Positions 1 through 6,351 of a stretch of 8,893 bases of DNA are shown in pieces. The DNA is taken from the NCBI GenBank assembly GCA_017502065.1, contig JAFVVU010000309.1:1-8893 (forward strand). Reading direction: 5' to 3'. The position numbers and the translations under genes are program-made. A model generated the notes under the pieces. The model was not told the origin of the DNA and made no database searches. It saw only the letters and a list, made by a program, of their open reading frames with translations. This DNA comes from Clostridia bacterium. Lineage in GTDB: Bacteria; Bacillota; Clostridia; RUG12999. Within the stretch, counting starts at the first letter, position 1. Each line of letters opens with the position of its first letter.

Positions 1-1
1 A

Positions 2-931
2 GACACTCTTAAAAAGCTTTCCGAGCTTATTTATGAAATTGTCTATAACCCACTATTTGAAAACGGCACATTCAAGCCCACGGTTGTAAATCTTGAAAAA
101 GAAAACCTTAAAAATCTTATAAATTCCGTTGTTAACGAAAAAAGAGATTATGCCGATAAACGTGCACTTGAAGAAATGTGCCCGGGTCAGCCTTTTGCCA
201 TTTATAAATACGGCACGGTTGAAGGCGCTGACGCTCTTGATGCGGCATCACTTACGGCATACTACAATAAAATACTGAAAGAAAGCAAAATTGACATATT
301 TGTTTCCGCAGGAGAAGATATTTCTTCCGTTAAAGAAGTTTTTGATTCCTGCATATCAAACGGCGAAATTAAAAAAGCTGAAAAATCTCCTGCAAAGGCT
401 GAAATGAAAATTGTGCACGAAAACATGAACGTTGCACAGGGCAAGCTTGTAATCGGCTTTACCGTTTCTTCCGACGATTATTTCGGCACAATGCTTTTCA
501 ACTCCGTTTACGGTAGTGGAACACATTCCAAGCTGTTCAATAACGTACGCGAGAAGCTCAGTCTTGCCTATTATGCATATTCCCGTCTTACAAAACAAAA
601 AGGCGTTATTTTTGCATCAGCAGGCATTGAATTTGATAAATACGATATGGCAAAAGACGAGATTTTCGCTCAGCTTAAAGCCGTACAAAACGGCAAGGTT
701 ACAGACGCCGAACTTGATTCCGCTAAAAAAAGCATTATCAATATCATTAAATCCTTAAATGACAATCCCGTTTCACTTATGGATTACTGCACCGGTCTTA
801 TTGTTGCTGGTCGTGAGGTTGATACAGACAAAATTATTGACGGAATAAATGCCGTAACAAAAGAAGATGTTGTGGCTGCTGCCAAAACAGTAACCCCCGA
901 CACGCTTTATTTCTTGAAAGGACTTGAATAA
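2..931 (+). CDS. ymfF: M16 family peptidase-like protein, YmfF type (5'-truncated by window edge)
   Basis: The reading frame is open from base 2, so the first residues lie outside the window; 309 C-terminal residues are visible, compared with roughly 420 in full family members. The visible part is the second half of an inverzincin/M16 protein. Around bases 545-571 it carries an arginine-glutamate-lysine stretch followed by SLAY, the region that in M16 heterodimers supplies the Arg/Tyr pair contacting substrate. No HxxEH zinc motif is visible, although the region that would hold it is mostly outside the window. It overlaps the next gene by one base (TAATG), so the two are translationally coupled and probably form a heterodimer. 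Databases name this pair as EF-P 5-aminopentanol modification-associated YmfF/YmfH (also spelled YfmF/YfmH). That role comes from Bacillus and is inferred here; a general processing peptidase is the alternative. Confidence 0.85.
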   Translation, partial: DTLKKLSELIYEIVYNPLFENGTFKPTVVNLEKENLKNLINSVVNEKRDYADKRALEEMCPGQPFAIYKYGTVEGADALDAASLTAYYNKILKESKIDIFVSAGEDISSVKEVFDSCISNGEIKKAEKSPAKAEMKIVHENMNVAQGKLVIGFTVSSDDYFGTMLFNSVYGSGTHSKLFNNVREKLSLAYYAYSRLTKQKGVIFASAGIEFDKYDMAKDEIFAQLKAVQNGKVTDAELDSAKKSIINIIKSLNDNPVSLMDYCTGLIVAGREVDTDKIIDGINAVTKEDVVAAAKTVTPDTLYFLKGLE

Positions 932-2196
932 TGGATAAGAGATTTATAAAATCCGCCGATGAAACGCTCTATACTTACACTCATTCAAGCGGCGCAAAAA
1001 TATATATGGTACAAAAAAAGGGCTCCAGTAAATCTGCGGCATATTTCACAACACATTTCGGTTCAATTGACAACTGTTTCATCCCTTTCGGTGAAACCGA
1101 GTATATCTGCGTGCCCGACGGTGTTGCACATTTTCTTGAACATAAAATGTTTGAAATGCCCGACAAGTCCAATATTTTTGATATGTTCAGCAAATACGGC
1201 GCATCCGCAAATGCATACACATCATTCAATATGACATCTTATTATTTCTGGTGCACCGACTTTTTTAAAGAAAACTTAAAAACCCTTGTCACCTTTGTGC
1301 AGACACCTCATTTTACGGAAGAAAACGTTGCCAAAGAACAGGGTATTATCGGTCAGGAAATCCGTATGTACGACGACGCTCCCACATGGAGATGCTATTT
1401 CAATATGCTTTCGTGTATGTACGAAAAAAATCCGGTTTCAAGGGATATTGCCGGAACAGTTGAATCTATATCGGAAATTGATAAGGACGTTCTTTATAAA
1501 TGCTATAACACGTTCTACCACCCGTCGAATATGACACTTTGTCTTGTTGGCGATTTTGATCCCGAAGATATGAAAAATTATCTTGACGAAATCTTAAAAC
1601 CGCTTCCTAATGAGGATGAAATTAAACGCAAATCGGAAACTGATGGAGCGGCTGTAATCTGCCGTGAAAAATGCGCCGAAATGAGCGTTTCAAGACCGAT
1701 TTATACAATCGGATTTAAAGATAATTTCTGCAGCGGAAACATCCTTAAAAGAAGAGTTGCAGTGCAGATTGCTCTTAATCTTCTTATCGGCAAAAGCTCC
1801 GACCTTTATAACGACCTTTATGAAAGCGGACATATTTCGCCCGAATTCGGATTTGATTATACAGGCGAAGAAACCTATGCATTTACGGAAATTGCCGACG
1901 AATGCGATAACCCGTCTTATGTTGCCGATAAAATCAAAGCGGCAATACAGAATTTTAAGGTTTCAGACGATGATTTTGAGCGCATAAGAAGAAAGCTTTT
2001 CGGCAAAAGACTTTATGTTTTCAATGACCCCGACAACTATGCAGGTGCACTTGCGCGAAATACTGTTCTCGGGCTTGACTTGTACGAAACACTTGACCTG
2101 TTTAAAACAGTTACGAGAGCAGACGTTGAAGATGTATTTAAAACACACCTTACTGAAGATAATATGGTTATTTCCATTGTCAATCCCTTACATTGA
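931..2196 (+). CDS. ymfH: M16 family zinc metallopeptidase, YmfH type
   Basis: This is a 421-residue cytoplasmic M16 peptidase, close to the usual family length, with no signal peptide or membrane segment. The inverted zinc motif HFLEH lies at residues 67-71 (His67, Glu70, His71). Glu136 and Glu143 in the following helix keep the seven-residue spacing known from pitrilysin, making Glu143 the likely third zinc ligand. In the C-terminal half the segment matching the REKxSLAY site of its partner reads SSDLYNDLYESG (residues 289-300), without the arginine, so the two proteins appear to complement each other. The ATG at 931 is preceded by AAAGGA (917-922) at 8 nt spacing and overlaps the ymfF stop. 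In Bacillus this pair is linked to EF-P modification; the substrate here is unknown. The stop codon TGA is shared with the -35 box of the next promoter. Confidence 0.9.
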   Translation: MDKRFIKSADETLYTYTHSSGAKIYMVQKKGSSKSAAYFTTHFGSIDNCFIPFGETEYICVPDGVAHFLEHKMFEMPDKSNIFDMFSKYGASANAYTSFNMTSYYFWCTDFFKENLKTLVTFVQTPHFTEENVAKEQGIIGQEIRMYDDAPTWRCYFNMLSCMYEKNPVSRDIAGTVESISEIDKDVLYKCYNTFYHPSNMTLCLVGDFDPEDMKNYLDEILKPLPNEDEIKRKSETDGAAVICREKCAEMSVSRPIYTIGFKDNFCSGNILKRRVAVQIALNLLIGKSSDLYNDLYESGHISPEFGFDYTGEETYAFTEIADECDNPSYVADKIKAAIQNFKVSDDDFERIRRKLFGKRLYVFNDPDNYAGALARNTVLGLDLYETLDLFKTVTRADVEDVFKTHLTEDNMVISIVNPLH

Positions 2197-2221
2197 CATA
2201 AAACATAAAATGTGATATACT
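2193..2221 (+). promoter_or_regulatory. SigA-type promoter for the TM1266-family gene (and possibly hydEGF)
   Basis: A perfect -35 box TTGACA (2193-2198) is followed by a 17-nt spacer and TATACT (2216-2221). TGA directly before the -10 gives an extended -10 element. The predicted start is near 2228, leaving a leader of about 20 nt with the ribosome binding site TAAGGAG (2236-2242). The -35 overlaps the TGA stop of ymfH. No other convincing promoter is seen before hydE, so it may serve the whole hydrogenase maturation block. Confidence 0.8.
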
Positions 2222-2248
2222 TAATTTAGTAAAAGTAAGGAGCATTTT

Positions 2249-2494
2249 ATGGACACCAGAGTAGCTGTAATCAGTATTATTGTGGAAAACCCCGATGCTA
2301 CCGCAAACCTTAACGCTCTTCTTCACGAATACAGCAAATGGGTTATCGGCAGAATGGGAATTCCCTATCGCGAAAAGAATATCAGCATTATCTGCATCGC
2401 CGTTGATGCACCGCAGGATGTAATCAACACCCTGACAGGCGGACTTGGTAAGCTTGACGGCGTTTCTGCAAAAGCTGCATATTCAAAAAAATAA
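2249..2494 (+). CDS. TM1266-family putative regulator of the iron-only hydrogenase system
   Basis: This 81-residue protein opens with the RVAVISIIVE strand typical of the small ACT-like/NikR-C-like TM1266 family, followed by the helix that holds NALLHEYSKWVIGRMGIPYR. It ends with a glycine-rich LTGGLGKLDGV segment. Its length matches the family's usual 80 or so residues. The family takes its name from a Thermotoga gene near hydrogenase maturases and is annotated as a putative regulator; its ligand and mode of action are not established. It has no separate DNA-binding helix-turn-helix, so any regulation would be through ligand-dependent oligomers or protein/RNA contact. The start at 2249 is fixed by TAAGGAG six bases upstream. 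It stands alone between a strong promoter and a leader with a terminator-like hairpin, immediately ahead of hydE, which fits a role in controlling that operon. Confidence 0.88.
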   Translation: MDTRVAVISIIVENPDATANLNALLHEYSKWVIGRMGIPYREKNISIICIAVDAPQDVINTLTGGLGKLDGVSAKAAYSKK

Positions 2495-2517
2495 ATTTAA
2501 TATCCACGTTTCCCTGA

Positions 2518-2605
2518 CGCCAAAAGATTTCTTAAGGCGAAAGATGAAATTATATAAGCAATATTTGCGCATCTTTTTATTTAAGGGAAAGGTGCGCATT
2601 TTTTG
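2518..2605 (+). promoter_or_regulatory. Candidate attenuator leader upstream of hydE
   Basis: The 118-nt gap between the TM1266-type gene and hydE is structured. CGCC (2518-2521) can pair with GGCG (2536-2539), enclosing a short AAG/CTT stem. Directly after this, AAAGATG (2540-2546) is perfectly complementary to CATCTTT (2570-2576). That second segment is also the 5' arm of the terminator hairpin at 2566-2598, whose 3' arm contains the near-copy AAAGGTG. The two pairings are mutually exclusive, which is the layout of a transcription attenuator. The pairing is read directly from the sequence; regulation is inference, and the terminator stem is the more stable form. Confidence 0.4.
2566..2604 (+). 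terminator. Rho-independent terminator-like hairpin between the TM1266-type gene and hydE
   Basis: TGCGCATCTTT (2566-2576) pairs with AAAGGTGCGCA (2588-2598) through 11 base pairs including one G-U wobble. The loop is 11 nt and six T residues follow (2599-2604). It lies only 8 nt before the hydE ATG, so it either ends the upstream transcript with partial readthrough or acts as a regulated attenuator. Confidence 0.7.
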
Positions 2606-2612
2606 TATTATT

Positions 2613-3650
2613 ATGAAAGATTTAAAAAACCTTATCGATGCCCTTTATAACGGGCAATCCTTAACCGAAAACGAGTTTAAAAATTTAATAGAAAATCCCA
2701 GTCTTGCACCTTATGCGGCAGAAAAAGCAGTTGAAGTGCGGCAGAAACATTACGGCAATTCCGTTTATATCCGCGGACTTATTGAAATAAGCAATTACTG
2801 CAAAAACGACTGCCTTTACTGCGGAATAAGAAAAAGTAACCGCAGTTGCGAAAGATACCGTCTTTCCAAAGAAGAAATTCTCTCCTGCTGTGACGAGGGG
2901 TATCCACTCGGGTTCCGTACGTTTGTAATGCAGGGCGGCGAGGATATGTATTATACAGATGATGCACTTTGCGATATCATCCGCAGTATAAAAGAAAAAT
3001 ATCCCGATTGTGCGGTAACACTTTCGCTCGGCGAGCGTTCTTATGATAGCTATAAACGACTTAAGGATGCAGGCGCAGACAGATATCTGCTTCGCCACGA
3101 AACTGCCGATAAAGCGCATTATGAGAAGCTGCATCCGCAGAGCCTCTCGTTTGATAACCGAATGGAATGTCTTAAAAACCTGCGCACTCTCGGCTATCAG
3201 GTTGGATGCGGATTTATGGTAGGCTCACCACATCAGACATCGGCAGAGCTTGCAAAGGATCTGGTATTCTTACAGGAGTTCCGCCCCGAAATGTGCGGCA
3301 TCGGTCCGTTTATTCCGCATAAGGATACACCGTTTAAAGAGTATGCGGCAGGCTCATTAGAGCTTACGTGCTATCTCTTATCGCTTGTGCGGCTTATACT
3401 CCCCACTGTTCTTCTGCCGTCAACAACGGCGCTCGGTTCTATTCATCCTAAAGGACGTGAAATGGGAATACTTGCAGGAGCAAATGTTGTTATGCCAAAC
3501 CTCTCCCCGTTTGACAACCGCGAAAAATATATGCTTTATAACAACAAGCTGTCATCGGGCAGCGAATCGGCACAGAATTTACTTGAGCTTAAAGAAAAAA
3601 TGTCCTCCATCGGCTACGAGATTACGGTAAGTCGAGGAGATGCTATATAA
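2613..3650 (+). CDS. hydE: [FeFe] hydrogenase H-cluster radical SAM maturase HydE
   Basis: HydE is a radical SAM enzyme that works with HydG and HydF to build the 2Fe subcluster and bridging dithiolate of [FeFe] hydrogenase. The 345-residue product matches the usual length of about 350. The radical SAM signature CxxxCxxC is at Cys63, Cys67 and Cys70, and QGGE (107-110) is the SAM-binding strand. The segments DRYLLRHET (156-164), GIGPFIPH (229-236) and TTALG (271-275) are strongly HydE-like. The optional second cluster seen in some HydE proteins is absent: there is no cysteine after residue 253. The ATG at 2613 gives the family N-terminus but has no properly spaced Shine-Dalgarno; AGGG at 2584-2587 would instead suit a GTG at 2592, adding seven residues. 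The frame is open further upstream to 2445, but that part looks non-coding. hydG starts 16 nt after its stop. Confidence 0.95.
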   Translation: MKDLKNLIDALYNGQSLTENEFKNLIENPSLAPYAAEKAVEVRQKHYGNSVYIRGLIEISNYCKNDCLYCGIRKSNRSCERYRLSKEEILSCCDEGYPLGFRTFVMQGGEDMYYTDDALCDIIRSIKEKYPDCAVTLSLGERSYDSYKRLKDAGADRYLLRHETADKAHYEKLHPQSLSFDNRMECLKNLRTLGYQVGCGFMVGSPHQTSAELAKDLVFLQEFRPEMCGIGPFIPHKDTPFKEYAAGSLELTCYLLSLVRLILPTVLLPSTTALGSIHPKGREMGILAGANVVMPNLSPFDNREKYMLYNNKLSSGSESAQNLLELKEKMSSIGYEITVSRGDAI

Positions 3651-3651
3651 C

Positions 3652-3660
3652 GAAAGGAAG
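3652..3660 (+). promoter_or_regulatory. Ribosome binding site fixing the hydG start
   Basis: GAAAGGAAG lies six bases before the ATG at 3667. This selects 3667 rather than the in-frame ATG at 3640, which lies inside the end of hydE and has no comparable site. Confidence 0.75.
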
Positions 3661-3666
3661 ATACTC

Positions 3667-5115
3667 ATGGCAGTTTACAATCCAAAATCATCAGTAGCAG
3701 AAGAATTCATCAATAACGAAGAAATTCTTGAAACTATAGCTTATGCAGAAGAAAACAAAAACAACGTAGAGCTTATTGATTCTCTTCTTGAAAAGGCAAA
3801 ACCTAAAAAGGTTGGCAACGAAGTCCGTTGCAGCGGTCTTACACACCGCGAAGCATCTGTTCTTCTTGCATGTGAAATCCCCGAAAAAATAGAGGAAATC
3901 TATAAAATTGCGGAAGAAATCAAGCTCGCATTTTACGGTAACCGTATAGTTATGTTTGCACCGCTTTACCTTTCCAACTATTGTGTAAACGGATGCGTAT
4001 ACTGTCCGTATCATTACTGCAATAAGCATATTGCACGTAAAAAGCTTTCTCAGGAAGAAATCGAAAAAGAGGTTATTGCACTTCAGGATATGGGACACAA
4101 GCGTCTTGCAATCGAAGCAGGTGAAGACCCACAGAATAACCCGATTGAATATATCCTTGATTCCATAAAGACAATTTACGGAGTTCACCATAAAAATGGT
4201 GCAATCCGTCGTGTTAACGTTAATATTGCGGCAACAACGGTTGAAAACTACCGCAAACTTAAAGAAGCGGAAATCGGCACATATATTCTTTTCCAGGAAA
4301 CATACCATAAAGAAAGCTATCTTGCGCTTCATCCGACAGGACCGAAGCACAACTACGAATATCATACGGAAGCAATGGACCGTGCTATGGAAGGCGGCAT
4401 TGACGATGTTGGTCTTGGTGTTCTTTTCGGGCTTGAGCTTTACAAATACGAATTTGCAGGTCTGCTTATGCACGCCGAGCATCTTGAAGCAAAATTCGGT
4501 GTAGGTCCGCATACAATCAGCGTACCGCGTCTTAAGCGTGCCGACGACATTGACCCCGATCAGTTTGACAATGGTATTGATGATGATACCTTCCTTAAAA
4601 TTATTGCTTGTATCCGTCTTGCTGTGCCATATACAGGAATGATTATTTCCACACGTGAATCCCAGGAGGTTCGCGGAAAAGCACTTCGTGTTGGTATCTC
4701 ACAGATTAGCGGCGCATCACGTACATCCGTTGGCGGATATACCGAGGAAGAGCGTCCGCACGATTCCGAACAGTTTGACGTATCCGACCAGCGCAGTCTT
4801 GACGAGGTTGTAAAATGGCTTATGGAAATGGATCATCTCCCGTCGTTCTGTACGGCTTGCTACTGCGAAGGCAGAACAGGTGACAGATTTATGAGTCTTT
4901 GCAAAACAGGACAGATTCTTAATTGTTGCCACCCGAATGCACTTATGACACTTACTGAATTCCTTATGGATTATGCATCCGAGGATACAAAAAAAATCGG
5001 ATTTGAAATGATTAATCGTGAAATTGAAAAGGTGCCGAACGAAAAGGCACGCGAAATTGCGCGGCAGCATATTGAGGACATAAAAACCTCAAACCGCCGC
5101 AACTTCAGATTTTAG
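3667..5115 (+). CDS. hydG: [FeFe] hydrogenase H-cluster radical SAM maturase HydG (tyrosine lyase)
   Basis: HydG cleaves tyrosine to p-cresol, CO and cyanide with SAM, and loads CO/CN onto iron to supply the Fe(CO)2CN synthon of the H-cluster. The 482-residue product is full length. The radical SAM CxxxCxxC is at Cys106, Cys110 and Cys113. The C-terminal CxxCx22C that holds the auxiliary iron-sulfur cluster with the dangler iron is at Cys395, Cys398 and Cys421. This C-terminal motif separates HydG from the related thiamine enzyme ThiH. GEDP (152-155) and the SGASRTSVGGY segment (348-358) are also characteristic. Both cluster sites are intact, so the enzyme should be active. It lies between hydE (16-nt gap) and hydF (8-nt gap), clearly in one operon. 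The hydF ribosome binding site overlaps its TAG stop. Confidence 0.97.
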   Translation: MAVYNPKSSVAEEFINNEEILETIAYAEENKNNVELIDSLLEKAKPKKVGNEVRCSGLTHREASVLLACEIPEKIEEIYKIAEEIKLAFYGNRIVMFAPLYLSNYCVNGCVYCPYHYCNKHIARKKLSQEEIEKEVIALQDMGHKRLAIEAGEDPQNNPIEYILDSIKTIYGVHHKNGAIRRVNVNIAATTVENYRKLKEAEIGTYILFQETYHKESYLALHPTGPKHNYEYHTEAMDRAMEGGIDDVGLGVLFGLELYKYEFAGLLMHAEHLEAKFGVGPHTISVPRLKRADDIDPDQFDNGIDDDTFLKIIACIRLAVPYTGMIISTRESQEVRGKALRVGISQISGASRTSVGGYTEEERPHDSEQFDVSDQRSLDEVVKWLMEMDHLPSFCTACYCEGRTGDRFMSLCKTGQILNCCHPNALMTLTEFLMDYASEDTKKIGFEMINREIEKVPNEKAREIARQHIEDIKTSNRRNFRF

Positions 5116-5123
5116 GAGGAGTT

Positions 5124-6293
5124 ATGGGACTTAACGATACACCGTCGGCAAACAGGCTTCATATTGGTTTTTTCGGATGTCGCAACGCCGGCAAATCAAG
5201 TCTTGTCAATGCCGTTACAGGTCAGGAGCTGGCAGTTGTTTCTGAAACTCTCGGTACAACAACCGATCCGGTTACAAAATCAATGGAGCTTCTTCCGCTC
5301 GGCCCCGTTCTCATTATTGATACCCCCGGTATTGATGACGAAGGTGCTTTAGGAGAAAAGCGAATTGAAAAAACACGTCAGATACTCGGTAAAACCGATA
5401 TTGCCGTTCTTGTGGTTGACAGTGCAAAGGGTCTTTCCCCTGCCGACTTAGGACTTATTGAAATATTTAAAGAAAAAAATATTCCGCACATAATTGCATA
5501 TAACAAATGTGATACAGCTCAGTGTGATGCTGCCGGCGGCATCCTTGTCAGTGCAAAAACAGGCGAAAATGTGGATATGCTTAAAGAGAAAATTGCCGCT
5601 CTTCGCCCAAAAGAAAATGAACGACGTATAATCGGCGACCTTATAAATAAGGGCGACACCGTTGTTCTTGTTACACCAATTGATGAGTCCGCCCCGAAAG
5701 GCAGGCTTATTCTTCCCCAGCAGCAGACCATCCGCGATATTTTGGATTCCGGCGCTGTTGCCATTGTAACAAAGGAAACTGAGCTTGAAATGACTCTTGC
5801 CGCACTTAAAGACAAGCCAAAAATGGTGGTTACGGACTCTCAGGTGTTTGGTATTGTTAAAGAAATTATCCCCGGGGATATGCCTCTTATATCATTTTCA
5901 ATCCTTATGGCAAGATATAAAGGGTTTCTTGAAACTGCGGTAAAAGGAATTGAGGCAATTTCTTCCCTTTCTGACGGCGACACCGTACTCATTGCAGAAG
6001 GATGTACCCACCACCGCCAGTGTAATGATATCGGAACTGTCAAAATTCCGAACTGGCTTCTGAAACACACAGGCAAGAACCTTAAGTTCAAAACCTGTTC
6101 AGGGAATGAATTCCCCACTGATTTGGGCGGAATATCGCTTATAATCCACTGTGGCGGATGTATGCTTAACGAACGTGAAATTGAAACCCGTCGCGAGCGC
6201 GCAGTTGCCGCAGGCGTTCCGTTTACAAACTACGGCACCGTAATTGCTCATATAAACGGCATACTAAACAGATCCTTAAAGGCCATAACTTGA
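5124..6293 (+). CDS. hydF: [FeFe] hydrogenase H-cluster maturation GTPase HydF
   Basis: HydF is the GTP-binding iron-sulfur scaffold that receives the products of HydE and HydG and hands the assembled 2Fe subcluster to apo-HydA. The 389-residue protein has an N-terminal Era/TrmE-like G domain: P-loop GCRNAGKS (18-25), switch threonines GTTTD (44-48), DTPG (66-69), NKCD (127-130) and SAK (143-145). A middle dimerisation region follows. The C-terminal cluster domain has CTH (Cys294, His296) and HCGGC (His342, Cys343, Cys346), matching the HydF cluster motif CxHx(44-53)HCxxC with 45 residues between. The P-loop second residue is Cys19, where arginine is common. The ATG at 5124 is preceded by a strong AGGAGG overlapping the hydG stop. 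No terminator follows; its TGA stop is embedded in the promoter of the next gene. Confidence 0.97.
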   Translation: MGLNDTPSANRLHIGFFGCRNAGKSSLVNAVTGQELAVVSETLGTTTDPVTKSMELLPLGPVLIIDTPGIDDEGALGEKRIEKTRQILGKTDIAVLVVDSAKGLSPADLGLIEIFKEKNIPHIIAYNKCDTAQCDAAGGILVSAKTGENVDMLKEKIAALRPKENERRIIGDLINKGDTVVLVTPIDESAPKGRLILPQQQTIRDILDSGAVAIVTKETELEMTLAALKDKPKMVVTDSQVFGIVKEIIPGDMPLISFSILMARYKGFLETAVKGIEAISSLSDGDTVLIAEGCTHHRQCNDIGTVKIPNWLLKHTGKNLKFKTCSGNEFPTDLGGISLIIHCGGCMLNEREIETRRERAVAAGVPFTNYGTVIAHINGILNRSLKAIT

Positions 6294-6318
6294 CAAAATG
6301 TATAATTTCGTATACAAT
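6290..6318 (+). promoter_or_regulatory. SigA-type promoter for the CorC/HlyC-family gene
   Basis: TTGACA (6290-6295), a 17-nt spacer and TACAAT (6313-6318) form a near-consensus promoter. It overlaps the hydF stop codon. The predicted start near 6325 gives a leader of about 27 nt. Since no terminator is seen after hydF, readthrough from the hyd operon is also possible. Confidence 0.75.
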
Positions 6319-6351
6319 ATAGATACTTTATTATAGGAGTGTGGTTATATT

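Noticed and set aside
2445..2612. Upstream extension of hydE from an ATG at 2445
   Set aside because: It would overlap the TM1266-type gene, add 56 basic residues not expected in HydE and run through a terminator-like hairpin; the family N-terminus fits the ATG at 2613.
2685..3134. Minus-strand open frame of 149 codons opposite hydE
   Set aside because: It lies wholly inside a certain hydE gene, with composition expected from its complement and no initiation signals.
3691..4512. Long minus-strand open frame of 273 codons opposite hydG
   Set aside because: It mirrors the hydG codons, is rich in Phe, Cys and Val, matches no known fold and has no ribosome binding site; hydG itself is certain.
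6301..6306. Perfect TATAAT at 6301-6306 as the -10 box of the corC promoter
   Set aside because: It is only 5 nt from TTGACA, and no -35 sequence lies 17 nt upstream; TACAAT at 6313-6318 has the right spacing.
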